From G963556115 sp963666605 (GTDB taxonomy: Bacteria; Planctomycetota; SZUA-567): 64,000 bases of DNA. The position numbers were made by a program, and so were the translations under genes. The notes under the pieces are model-generated. The model saw nothing but the letters and a program-made list of their open reading frames with translations, was not told the DNA's origin and ran no database searches. The stretch's first letter is position 1. Every line of letters begins with the position of its first letter. This document shows positions 29,220 to 37,342 of this stretch, piece after piece. The DNA lies in NCBI GenBank assembly GCA_965140405.1, contig OZ223208.1:2108001-2172000 (forward strand), in the 5' to 3' direction.

Positions 29220-29757
29220 TAATTTCTAGACCACCTTCATGTTCGACTTTATATTTATCCAGCCCGAATAGTCTGGCCATCCCAGTAGCAGCAGATACCA
29301 TAGCTGCCGGAGCTCCTACAAGTGCCCCAAGTTTGAATGCCTGATTATACTTTTCATAGAGATCTTCCCTAGTTACTTTGAACTCTTTCTTCGCGTCTTC
29401 TTGTAGTGCTTGTATTTCTTTCTCAATCTTCGGATTCTTGAGCAGTCGTGACGCTGTAGCCGTAGCTGTAGATGGAGAGTACCCAGCATTAATAGCAGCA
29501 GCTGTCGCATTGCCAGAGAGCGCATATTCCTGAGCAAATTTGAGTTGCCTCTGATTACATGGTGTTGGTTTCTTCGTGGTTGCTTTTGGCTTTGTAGAGG
29601 GGTTTGTCCTATTACGAGGAGGCGTAGCCTTTGCCTTACTTTTAGATGTAGGCTTTTTACTAGTCTTACGTTTTGCAGTCTTCTTAGCCATCGCATTTTT
29701 CGAATAGTATCTCTCTATATAGTTGAATGGATTGTAGTCTGCTGTTGCTACTGCCAT
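29167..29757 (-). CDS. Terminase small subunit
   Basis: 196 residues. A Lys/Thr/Pro-rich basic leader (residues 20-60) precedes RQLKFAQEYALSGNATAAA and INAGYSPSTATATASRLL, the classic Terminase_2 helix-turn-helix. It binds the packaging site on phage DNA. It is the first gene of the late operon, just after the hairpin at 29804-29835. No convincing ribosome site precedes the ATG at 29757; an ATG at 29691 is an alternative start. Confidence 0.88.
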   Translation of the reverse strand: MAVATADYNPFNYIERYYSKNAMAKKTAKRKTSKKPTSKSKAKATPPRNRTNPSTKPKATTKKPTPCNQRQLKFAQEYALSGNATAAAINAGYSPSTATATASRLLKNPKIEKEIQALQEDAKKEFKVTREDLYEKYNQAFKLGALVGAPAAMVSAATGMARLFGLDKYKVEHEGGLEIIVYTGIPSGEDDSGETG

Positions 29758-29803
29758 TGGGTCAACAACAGACTACGAGGTATCTCCGAGTATTAAAAGA
29801 AAA

Positions 29804-29835
29804 CGCCTTATTCCAGCCAGTACTGGAATAAGGCG
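29804..29835 (-). terminator. Intrinsic terminator between accessory/early and late operons
   Basis: Perfect 13-bp stem (CGCCTTATTCCAG / CTGGAATAAGGCG, 6-base loop) followed on the minus strand by TTTTCTTTT. It ends transcripts arriving from the accessory block and insulates the terminase-led late operon, which would need its own promoter or antitermination. Confidence 0.9.
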
Positions 29836-29925
29836 TATAATCTCCGGCTTTGCCGCTTGGGTAGGGGATCAATCCACCCTCGTCGACTCGGAAAATTTGA
29901 TTGTTGTGATTACAGTCTTTGTCTC

Positions 29926-30369
29926 TTAATGCGTAGTTTGCAATGCATAGTAGAGTAAGATACTTGTTATAGTAAATATTAGATAACTCAGAACAACCAA
30001 CCCGATACTTAAGTTTCTTAGGATGCCTGAGCGTTTACATACTTTATTAAAGTCATTAAGTTTTGTTGGTTTGATGCTTGTCATGTAGTAACCAACCTGT
30101 GAGATATAGGCAATTCCTATTGAGCTTACTGCACTGGTAATGCCGATTACATATAGTAGAAAGCAGTTGAGATATGTTGGATAGTTAGGGATTGAGTACA
30201 TACTGGTAATGAGTGGAGGTTCAGATGAATTGACAAGTAGGAATATTAGAACAGCAAAAGCTACTCCAGCATTAAGGTACAGAGCACTCTTCATAGCCGT
30301 ATGCCCATACAGAATAGCTACATCATACAAAGTCTTCGGCGTAACATCATCTTTAACGTATTCTATCAT
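29926..30369 (-). CDS. Phage-encoded membrane protein, unknown (possible exclusion protein)
   Basis: 147 residues with four hydrophobic segments (YLNAGVAFAVLIFLLV; YLNCFLLYVIGITSAVSSIG; LSIGLVVLSYLIFTITSILL, plus AYISQVGYYM). It begins with a short charged cytoplasmic N-terminus. It sits beside the AbiV-type gene in the accessory block. Membrane proteins in such positions often act in superinfection exclusion; here that is inference from context only. Confidence 0.55.
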   Translation of the reverse strand: MIEYVKDDVTPKTLYDVAILYGHTAMKSALYLNAGVAFAVLIFLLVNSSEPPLITSMYSIPNYPTYLNCFLLYVIGITSAVSSIGIAYISQVGYYMTSIKPTKLNDFNKVCKRSGILRNLSIGLVVLSYLIFTITSILLYYALQTTH

Positions 30370-30436
30370 GATTCTCTCCAGTTGTGATAAGTAGTACTCA
30401 CAACTATATTAAGAGAATCAATATAAATCAATATAA

Positions 30437-31510
30437 TTATTTTCGGTTAGAGTTGATTTGTGTGGGTGGTTCACTGTTATAAATTGAATCAAGTACACCA
30501 GCTATATAACCTATATTAGTGCATTTGTTTTGTATAAATTGGTTAATAAGTGCTTTATCGAAAATTGATAATAAATATTTTTGCTGAGGGTTTAGTGGCT
30601 TTTCTTTGGTAATGATTTGAGCCAACTTCATTAGAACATTATTTCCACATGATATCTTTTCATATGGAAACGCTCGTCTTAGATCTTCTAGCTTGTAAAA
30701 TTTGAGTATCTTAAGTAAGGGCGTGGTATTATCTATGGTTAAGTCTGTTAGCTTGAAATGCGTATCTAAGAGTAGTTCATAAACCTTTATTATTAAGTGA
30801 ATATTTGCGAAGAGATTTGTTGTTGGATATTCATAGAAAAATTTGCTGTCATTTGACTCAGATTGTGCAAAATACCAAATGAGAATTAGTTGTACATCAC
30901 TTGATAAAATTGAATTAAGCATTTCAAAAAAGGTGTTTTTTTCTTTTTTAGACTCATTAGGAATAGCTGTTTTTATATATTTTCCACATATAATAATTGC
31001 TTTAATTGTCGCATCTATACCGTAGACTTTGGTGCTCAACATAATATCAGTTCCATAATAAATATCATCTTTTATTCTACTGTGAGCAATACAGCCTTTC
31101 ACCACTTCACCAAGGTTTGTATATGTTACAAGTTCAATGTTATTTCTAGTATTTTCAAGTAGTAATGCATATGTACTTATTCTTTCCTGTTTTCTATTGT
31201 ATTCATTTATTTGTTTGAACTCTTTACTATGCCTGCCTAACTCAAATGTATTATTAGATAACTCCTTACGTTGCATCTCTAGTTCTTTGCGTTGCATAAA
31301 CAAGGCGGCAACAAATGTAAAAAATGATAATGTCGTAACTATTACCATTGCCCAGTTTGCACCATCAGCACTTAATATAAATATCATCAATATAAGAGCG
31401 AGTAAAACACCAAACACACAAGTGTTTATAATATTCAAGCCATCCTTTCTAAGAAAGAATATTTTTACACATTTCCAGACTTTGGTATAAGTCAGATTCT
31501 TTAAGTTCAT
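30437..31510 (-). CDS. Two-TM coiled-coil membrane protein, possible abortive-infection protein
   Basis: 357 residues from the ATG at 31510 (GGAGG six bases upstream). Two N-terminal membrane helices (GVLLALILMIFILSADG and WAMVIVTTLSFFTFVAALF) are followed by a Gln/Glu/Lys coiled coil (RKELEMQRKELSNNTFELG) and a large helical cytoplasmic domain. This layout is shared with the putative AbiC-type phage resistance proteins, but the defining later motif is not evident. AT-rich compared with the structural genes, suggesting a separate origin. Confidence 0.45.
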   Translation of the reverse strand: MNLKNLTYTKVWKCVKIFFLRKDGLNIINTCVFGVLLALILMIFILSADGANWAMVIVTTLSFFTFVAALFMQRKELEMQRKELSNNTFELGRHSKEFKQINEYNRKQERISTYALLLENTRNNIELVTYTNLGEVVKGCIAHSRIKDDIYYGTDIMLSTKVYGIDATIKAIIICGKYIKTAIPNESKKEKNTFFEMLNSILSSDVQLILIWYFAQSESNDSKFFYEYPTTNLFANIHLIIKVYELLLDTHFKLTDLTIDNTTPLLKILKFYKLEDLRRAFPYEKISCGNNVLMKLAQIITKEKPLNPQQKYLLSIFDKALINQFIQNKCTNIGYIAGVLDSIYNSEPPTQINSNRK

Positions 31511-31660
31511 ACTTACCTCCATTTTATACTTTGTAATCTTACGTTGTATCTAGGTCAATATTTCTGCTACAATTGAATGAGTTTCAGTGCTTTAAGAATT
31601 TATCAATAGTAGGTCATTATTTTGGTGAAAGGATTCAATGTTCATGCAATATAAAACTAA

Positions 31661-32302
31661 CTATTTTATGATCATATCAATTAGTTTATGTATTGGTTCA
31701 TACAAATCATTTGAAGCGTTGGTATATCCCCTAAGCTGATCATCAAAGCACTCTAGCGCAAGCAATAATATTTCTTTTGCTTTTTGTTGATCAATAACCA
31801 TGTCAGGGGTAACAAATTTACCTCCTGAATTATTCATATATATTGCGTTTTCTCGTAGTTCAATAAATTGCCCCTCATGTGCTTCTATTAATAATTCTTT
31901 ACATCGTTCACGTCCAATTGCCTTTTGAAGCCAAGATGAAATTATTACAGTTTCGACAAGAGCAATTTTGTGTTTTGATTTGTGATTAAATAATGGATCT
32001 TTATTTCGTTTAACTTGTTTATTATCATTATTTAGAAATTGGTGTATTCCCATGTGAGCCTTAGATATTTCCTCTATTGCAGTAATTGATAGAAATGTGC
32101 ATGTCGGAAAGGATTGATTAATATATAAGTTCACTGCATCTGTTAAAAGGTTTAAAATATGCTTGCAAGCTTTATCAAAATCTTTATCTCTATTTTCTTC
32201 CGTGAAAACTAGATTACCAGTTATTGCATCTCCTATTAGTTTATCAGGATGTGGTACAACTTTGCCCAGCCGTATATCTTTATTTTTAAATGATTTTGCC
32301 AT
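31661..32302 (-). CDS. AbiV-family abortive infection protein
   Basis: 213 residues from the ATG at 32302, chosen because GAAAGG lies seven bases before it; the upstream ATG at 32338 has no such site. The core ILNLLTDAVNLYINQSF, CTFLSITAIEEISKAHMG matches the HEPN-like AbiV family, with the invariant EE-K/S-AH motif. A later HKIALVE and a C-terminal helical region also fit. AbiV proteins stop late phage protein synthesis in lactococci. Here it is carried by a prophage, so it likely protects the lysogen from competing phages. Confidence 0.8.
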   Translation of the reverse strand: MAKSFKNKDIRLGKVVPHPDKLIGDAITGNLVFTEENRDKDFDKACKHILNLLTDAVNLYINQSFPTCTFLSITAIEEISKAHMGIHQFLNNDNKQVKRNKDPLFNHKSKHKIALVETVIISSWLQKAIGRERCKELLIEAHEGQFIELRENAIYMNNSGGKFVTPDMVIDQQKAKEILLLALECFDDQLRGYTNASNDLYEPIHKLIDMIIK

Positions 32303-32339
32303 ACTTACCTTTCTATAAGAATCAAACTGCGCACGCATC

Positions 32340-32633
32340 TTATCCTTCTTTATGATTAAGTGCGTGCGCCATCACCTCCCCAATAATCTCACTTTTATAT
32401 CGGTCCAACCTAGTTTGGAGCGTATTCTCATTCTCAGCAGTATACCTCATTATCAAAAATACAGCAAGATCAAAAATACTATATCTACCGTTCTCCTTCG
32501 GCAGTCCCTGTCTTTCCAATTCATTGAGTATCTTTATGTCGAGCACATTACCCCAACCATGCTTTATTGCTATAATATTTACAAGCTTTATTAGCTCATC
32601 ACGACTACATGACAATGGATTCAACTGAGACAT
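32340..32633 (-). CDS. Phage early protein, unknown
   Basis: 97 residues, helical, no membrane segments: NPLSCSRDELIKLVNIIAIKHGWG ... GRYSIFDLAVFLIMRY. The start overlaps the end of the ParB-methyltransferase gene by 13 bases, so it is translated as part of the same unit. No family recognised; it may assist the methyltransferase. Confidence 0.6.
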   Translation of the reverse strand: MSQLNPLSCSRDELIKLVNIIAIKHGWGNVLDIKILNELERQGLPKENGRYSIFDLAVFLIMRYTAENENTLQTRLDRYKSEIIGEVMAHALNHKEG

Positions 32634-33859
32634 GGGGTTAGTTCCTCCCAGTCACACCCAGCTCCACTAGTAAACTCAGCCCAGCGCTTCCGTATCACAT
32701 CTGTGTATTTCTCTTCATACTCTACTACTCTGGCCACTCGCCCTGTCTCCTCAGCAGCGATCACCGTAGTCCCACTCCCTGCAAAGATATCCAGTATCGT
32801 GTCTCCTTTAGCAGTAGAGTTCAGTATGAGTTGCCTGAATAGACCCACAGGCTTCATAGTCGGATGCTCTGCGCTGATTAGTGGTTTATCAGCTCGCAGC
32901 ACTGTAGAAGCGTTGAGCCCTCCATAGAACTCATGATTCTTTCCCTTCCAGCCGTAAAGACATGGTTCATACTGCTGCTTATAGTCAGCAAAACTGAGCA
33001 CAAAATGATTCTTCACCCATACTAGACACGATCGTACAGGTAGTTTACACCTCTCACACGCCCTATAAAACGCCTCTGCCTGCGCCATAGCAAACCAGAT
33101 ATAGAAGACACCGTTCGGGTCTAGGTGCTCTGTAGCTACTGATAATGACTTTACGAGAAATTCCTCTAGCTTTGAACCCTGTTTCTCATCATTAGCAATC
33201 TTCTTCCTGGTGCCTCCTCCACCTCCACCCGAGTAGTTGACCCCATACGGCGGATCAGTTAGTAAGAGCTGCGCCTTGTCAGCTCCCATCAACCGTCCAA
33301 GCAACTCTTTATTCTGATTGTCTCCACACGCTACTCTGTGATTACCTAGTTGGTATATCATACCACGTTTACTTACCGGCTCGCTTTCTGGTATTTCCGG
33401 CACTTCATCTTCATCTGTCTCACCTTCAGGTATCTCTGAGTGTTCATTGAGGAGCTTGTTCAGTTCCTTCTGGTCAAACCCAAGTGTAGTGAGGTCTATC
33501 TCGTTAGATGATGTCAGCTCCTCTATATCAATAATCAACCTCTGAAAATCCCATTCAGAGAGTTCAGAGGTCTTATTATCTACGATTCGTAACGCTTGAG
33601 CCTGATCAGATGTTAGGTTACTAGCTATATGTACTGGTACTTCCTTTATTCCCAGCTCCTTAGCCGCTCTCAGCCTACCATGGCCAATAATTATTACCAT
33701 CTTACTGTCGACCACTATAGGCTGCCTGAAGCCAAATTGCGCTATACTGTTCTTTATAGCTTCAATTGCATTATCATGCACACGAGCATTATTTTCGTAG
33801 GGTATTAGTTTTTCAGTCTCGATGTACTGTATTTTAAAATTATTCAATTCATCCTTCAT
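32621..33859 (-). CDS. ParB-domain DNA methyltransferase fusion
   Basis: 412 residues. The N-terminus (KLIPYENNARVHDNAIEAI, IGHGRLRAAKELG) is a ParB/Srx-type nuclease fold. From about residue 200 LLTDPPYGVNYSGGGG carries the DPPY catalytic motif of amino (N4-cytosine or N6-adenine) methyltransferases. IFAGSGTTVIAAEETGR near 356 is the AdoMet-binding motif in the beta-class order. Such fusions are common in phages and may protect phage DNA from restriction. The ribosome site sits unusually close to the first ATG. Confidence 0.88.
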   Translation of the reverse strand: MKDELNNFKIQYIETEKLIPYENNARVHDNAIEAIKNSIAQFGFRQPIVVDSKMVIIIGHGRLRAAKELGIKEVPVHIASNLTSDQAQALRIVDNKTSELSEWDFQRLIIDIEELTSSNEIDLTTLGFDQKELNKLLNEHSEIPEGETDEDEVPEIPESEPVSKRGMIYQLGNHRVACGDNQNKELLGRLMGADKAQLLLTDPPYGVNYSGGGGGGTRKKIANDEKQGSKLEEFLVKSLSVATEHLDPNGVFYIWFAMAQAEAFYRACERCKLPVRSCLVWVKNHFVLSFADYKQQYEPCLYGWKGKNHEFYGGLNASTVLRADKPLISAEHPTMKPVGLFRQLILNSTAKGDTILDIFAGSGTTVIAAEETGRVARVVEYEEKYTDVIRKRWAEFTSGAGCDWEELTPCLS

Positions 33860-33888
33860 TCCTCCATATAGTTTTGTCGATAGATTAG

Positions 33889-33967
33889 GAGCTGATAGTA
33901 CTCCGGTTTATTCATATAGTTTCCGGAGGAGGGGAGTGTTCCAGCACTTCCCTCATACTGTCAGCTC
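33889..33967. other. Three-way-junction inverted repeat element
   Basis: Three contiguous stems: an outer 12-bp stem (33889-33900 with 33956-33967, one mismatch), hairpin 1 (CTCCGG 33901-33906 / CCGGAG 33923-33928) and hairpin 2 (10 bp, 33929-33938 with 33945-33954). Only base 33955 is unpaired at the junction. On the + strand TTTTT follows at once. It lies between the start of the methyltransferase gene (minus) and a + strand promoter. It could be a structured RNA, a terminator shielding that promoter, or a cruciform protein-binding or origin site. Confidence 0.75.
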
Positions 33968-33995
33968 TTTTTAGTTTTATGTGATAATAATTTTG

Positions 33996-34024
33996 TTGCA
34001 ATTAATCTGTATGTATAGTATTAT
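33996..34024 (+). promoter_or_regulatory. Sigma70-type promoter for the small + strand gene
   Basis: TTGCAA (33996-34001), 17-base spacer, TATTAT (34019-34024), about 30 bases before the start codon at 34055. Confidence 0.65.
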
Positions 34025-34054
34025 AATTTTTTTAATATACACAGAAGGGTGGCT

Positions 34055-34264
34055 ATGGATTTTTTATCAGAGTTATGGAAACTTATTATGGTTTTTCTCT
34101 TTGCTTCAATGATGACAGCTGCTCATGGAACAGTTATTTGTATAATTCCTGCAATTCTTATTCCTTCACCTGCTCGTTGGTACATTTGCTTAATCATATA
34201 CCTAGTTGTTTTTTTCTTCCATTTTAGCATGATGATAAAAGCTAAATATGATGACGAATCTTGA
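34055..34264 (+). CDS. Small two-TM membrane protein (moron-like)
   Basis: 69 residues with two membrane helices (LIMVFLFASMMTAAHGTVICI and WYICLIIYLVVFFFHFSMMI) and a short charged tail. AGAAGG lies seven bases before the ATG at 34055; a GTG two codons earlier is less likely. It is transcribed against the surrounding minus-strand early operon from its own promoter, a hallmark of a lysogenic-conversion (moron) gene expressed in the lysogen. No family recognised. Confidence 0.6.
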   Translation: MDFLSELWKLIMVFLFASMMTAAHGTVICIIPAILIPSPARWYICLIIYLVVFFFHFSMMIKAKYDDES

Positions 34265-34389
34265 GCGAATTTTTATAAGAGCTGTCATTTCTTATTCATC
34301 TTTACTAAGTAATATCTGAATTCCTTGTCACTATCACTTACCTCCTCGTTAATACTTTCCCATTCGTCTAGGCTTAATTATTACCTCCA

Positions 34390-34926
34390 TCATTCTTCCT
34401 CTCTATTAAACAAATTCGCTTTCTCTGGTCTTCTCTTCCCAAGCGTATAATACTTCGCTTCCAGTACTAGCTTTCTCAGACACTCAGTCTCACCCTTTGT
34501 AAAGCTCTTCCTTGTTTTATTTGTATTCCCATTATCACGGTCAAAGTCATAGAATGCAGCTTCCGGCATACTCACCCTTATCTCTTTACCCCCGTTGATG
34601 CTGATCGATGCTCCAATACGGGCGTACTCAATACTGTTTTTCAGTTTTAGCCCAATTCTGTTGATAGTTATTATATTGTAGTCCTCACCCTTCATCACCA
34701 TATGCAGAGCCTCAGGTATATAGTTCTTCATTGAGTTGTATTGCTGAAAGAGTTCAACCGCAAAATCATCGACCCCAATAACAGCCCGTCCATACGATCC
34801 ATCACAAGTTATCTCATCCCACGTAATACTCGCCTGATCACCTTTGAGACTAACAGAATTGATTCTCAAAGCATCTACCCGTTCCTCCAGCTCATACTCA
34901 TCATTACAAAGATTTTCCCATTCCAT
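34390..34926 (-). CDS. Phage early protein, unknown
   Basis: 178 residues, soluble. Notable segments are LKGDQASITWDEITCDGSYG and the C-terminal RKSFTKGETECLRKLVLEAKYYTLGKRR. Two bases separate it from the MazG-like gene upstream, so it is in the same operon. No domain recognised. Confidence 0.6.
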   Translation of the reverse strand: MEWENLCNDEYELEERVDALRINSVSLKGDQASITWDEITCDGSYGRAVIGVDDFAVELFQQYNSMKNYIPEALHMVMKGEDYNIITINRIGLKLKNSIEYARIGASISINGGKEIRVSMPEAAFYDFDRDNGNTNKTRKSFTKGETECLRKLVLEAKYYTLGKRRPEKANLFNREEE

Positions 34927-34928
34927 TA

Positions 34929-35381
34929 TTATCTCCTTTCAAATGCAGTACATACTGCCTCTTCATCTTTATTATAAGTCCACTCTTCAGGAGATTCTTC
35001 ATTACTATTACTATACTTGACACCTCTTTCAGCAATCTTGCATTGATTCTTGTCTTCAGGATCATCCGGCCACTTCTTACACTTTTCACAAAACTTATCA
35101 ATAAAGTACATTTGTTCATACCCATTGCTCGGTAGATACTTCTTATTCAGAGTTATTTCGTCATACGCCTCAGTAGCCATACGCATTGCCATAGCACCTA
35201 CCTGTACCAACTCCATTTGTAATGATTCAGTTGGCTCGTTATCATTGAGTCCCTTTGCTACCTCTCCAACTTCTTCCACCAGCACAGCAAGGTATTGATG
35301 CGGATTCCCATTATCCGGAAACTTCTCCCTCGCCGCTTCTACTTCCTTTTCAACACTTTTTAGAAACTTTTTATCATTCAT
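34929..35381 (-). CDS. MazG-like nucleotide pyrophosphohydrolase domain protein
   Basis: 150 residues. HQYLAVLVEEVGEVAKGLND contains the EExxE-type helix of MazG-like all-alpha NTP pyrophosphatases; a second metal-binding acidic helix (ESLQMELVQVGAMAMRM) follows. The C-terminal half has CEKCKKW and later Cys residues, an extra zinc-binding-like tail. It overlaps the ParB gene by eight bases. Likely role: nucleotide pool cleansing or alarmone hydrolysis during infection. Confidence 0.7.
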   Translation of the reverse strand: MNDKKFLKSVEKEVEAAREKFPDNGNPHQYLAVLVEEVGEVAKGLNDNEPTESLQMELVQVGAMAMRMATEAYDEITLNKKYLPSNGYEQMYFIDKFCEKCKKWPDDPEDKNQCKIAERGVKYSNSNEESPEEWTYNKDEEAVCTAFERR

Positions 35382-36984
35382 TTGTAGCCTCCTTTAGCGC
35401 CTTCTCCGCCTCAGTTATCAGTGCTTTATAATCAAGCCCAAACATCTTACAATACAGCTCAATACTCTCCAGCGAACCATAATAACAAAATGCAAATTCG
35501 TTGTATAAATTAAGTCGTAGCTCTTCTGTAAATACCTTGACATTCTCAGGAGCACTTGGTTTGGATACGAGCTCTCTTAGTAACTCAATCTCATCCTCAG
35601 AGTCTAGAGAAGAAAGTTCAAATTCAGATAATATTTGAATTACTCTTACCTGTTGATCAAGTGGAGGCATTGTGATCTCTCCACCAGCATCAGTTTTAAT
35701 GTAATACTCACCTTCATTTTCTTTCAGGAGTTCTGCTTTATCAGGGTGGAATTTCCAACTAAGATACTTTGTTATCTGGTCAACAAGTTGCTTCTTATGC
35801 TTTCTCTGCTTTTCTTTCTCTTCTCGTTCTGCTCTCTCTTCTGGTGTCTCAGGGTCTTCTTCTACTTCATTATCATCACTCGGTTCATCATAAGTACACC
35901 AGACAACCTTGCAAAGATTGTCCCCATCCACCATAAATATTGGTTGCGACTCTCTGTCACTCTTTTCAGCATTTTCGTAATCATGGCAGGAGAGTACTTT
36001 GCAATCATGCTTCTTTATAAAATCTTTATGTCGTTCCTGGGTGTACCAGTTTGTTGAGCCGACTAATAGTTTATCTCCATACCGTCCCTTCTCTTTCTGA
36101 TAGCACTCACCAATATACTCTTTATTTCTACGCTCAAAGCAATCTTTATCAAGGCACTTGGCGTTATCAGAATTAGCTATCTCTTCCCCGAATAAGTTTT
36201 TTTGTGCATCACTCCTTTTTACGCAGCTATCACAAGTGCGTTCGATACTTCCCTTGAATATGTGTAGTGGCCAGATCGCACTCTTTAGTTCACAGAAATA
36301 CCCGATTATCGCATTCTTTACATCTTTCACCGTCATATTGTTATTTAGAAACCATTTACAATCATTATAATAGTCGTATATCTCTCGCTGATTTTCATTA
36401 GGAAGCATTGATATTGCTCTCCAGTGCCCAGATTTCCATTTATTAAAGGTAGATTCCTCATTCAGCACCTCTTCCTTCCAGCACTCTTCAAGGTCAGCAA
36501 TTCTAGCCCAGTTCCGTATCCACCTCTCACTCTTATCCAGATGAGTGGCCACCTCTTTTACATCCCCGTCATACGCTTCGAGTAGTACCCTGATTGCCGC
36601 AGCTTCCTCGATGATAGAGAGGTCTTCTCGGTGGTAATTCTCTGATGCGGTTACCTTTGCTGCTTCCTTCTCACTCAATTCTGTTACTATTACTGGTATC
36701 TCTTTCAGTCCAGCCAGTTTACTACACCTCAGTCGTCTCTCACCAGCCACCAGTACATACTTCCCAATGTGTTTCTTATCAATTCGTACTAATGGCGGTT
36801 GAAATAAACCATTCTCTTTGATAGACTGAATCATCTCTTGAGTAGATTCGTTCTTCTCCCATCCTTCAGGGAATATTCTAGTCTGGTGAGGTGAGGGGAG
36901 TATTGTGTTGATCTTTACAATTCTCAGTTTCTTGTCAGTGGTGGAATTCTGACCACCTAGTATGTTTGTTGCACTTGCATTCAT
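35374..36984 (-). CDS. ParB/RepB/Spo0J-family protein with zinc-binding insertion
   Basis: 536 residues. The N-terminal ParB fold has KYVLVAGERRLRCSKLAGLKEIPV and the helix-turn-helix region around ASENYHREDLSIIEEAAA and VATHLDKSERWIRNW. A middle segment (CDSCVKRS ... CLDKDCFERR) is a Cys cluster likely to bind zinc, and a strongly acidic linker follows near residue 370. Phage ParB-like proteins of this type act in replication or partition. No parA is present, so plasmid-style segregation is unlikely. Confidence 0.85.
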   Translation of the reverse strand: MNASATNILGGQNSTTDKKLRIVKINTILPSPHQTRIFPEGWEKNESTQEMIQSIKENGLFQPPLVRIDKKHIGKYVLVAGERRLRCSKLAGLKEIPVIVTELSEKEAAKVTASENYHREDLSIIEEAAAIRVLLEAYDGDVKEVATHLDKSERWIRNWARIADLEECWKEEVLNEESTFNKWKSGHWRAISMLPNENQREIYDYYNDCKWFLNNNMTVKDVKNAIIGYFCELKSAIWPLHIFKGSIERTCDSCVKRSDAQKNLFGEEIANSDNAKCLDKDCFERRNKEYIGECYQKEKGRYGDKLLVGSTNWYTQERHKDFIKKHDCKVLSCHDYENAEKSDRESQPIFMVDGDNLCKVVWCTYDEPSDDNEVEEDPETPEERAEREEKEKQRKHKKQLVDQITKYLSWKFHPDKAELLKENEGEYYIKTDAGGEITMPPLDQQVRVIQILSEFELSSLDSEDEIELLRELVSKPSAPENVKVFTEELRLNLYNEFAFCYYGSLESIELYCKMFGLDYKALITEAEKALKEATNE

Positions 36985-36997
36985 AATCCGTTTTCTC

Positions 36998-37333
36998 CTA
37001 TGTTGTTTGAGTTAGTTTCATCTTCTTCTTCCAGTCATATATGGTTGTTTGGGGGATGTGCACTCCGAAGTTTTGTTCAATATATATCTCAATCTGTTGT
37101 AGAGTTCCATCATACCTTACTGCTCTATTGATCAGGGCTTGGCTGTACTGTGCTTTTTGGGGAGCAATACTTATAGGTACTCGGAAATGCTTCTTGCACA
37201 CCTTACAATAATGCACCGATACCTTTATTATTTTTACTCCTTCTAGAGTTTTGAGGTGTCTTCGTGCTATTGAGTGCCTCTTGCATTCAGTTCCACATAC
37301 AGGATGAATTGCAGTCTTATAAACAAAATTCAT
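36998..37333 (-). CDS. Zinc-ribbon plus HTH DNA-binding protein
   Basis: 111 residues. HPVCGTECKRH and YCKVCKKHFRVPI make a CxxxC/CxxC zinc ribbon, followed by QALINRAVRYDGTLQQIE and HIPQTTIYDWKKKM, a helix-turn-helix as in the N-terminal part of transposases. No DDE domain or terminal repeats exist, so it is a stand-alone regulator or replication accessory rather than an insertion sequence. Confidence 0.65.
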   Translation of the reverse strand: MNFVYKTAIHPVCGTECKRHSIARRHLKTLEGVKIIKVSVHYCKVCKKHFRVPISIAPQKAQYSQALINRAVRYDGTLQQIEIYIEQNFGVHIPQTTIYDWKKKMKLTQTT

Positions 37334-37342
37334 TCATTACTC

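Noticed and set aside
35374..36984. Plasmid-like partition system (ParB)
   Set aside because: No ParA ATPase or parS-like repeat cluster is visible; phage early regions often carry lone ParB-like proteins.
36998..37333. Possible insertion sequence (transposase-like zinc ribbon and HTH)
   Set aside because: No catalytic DDE domain, no terminal inverted repeats or target duplications; it fits as a single early phage gene.
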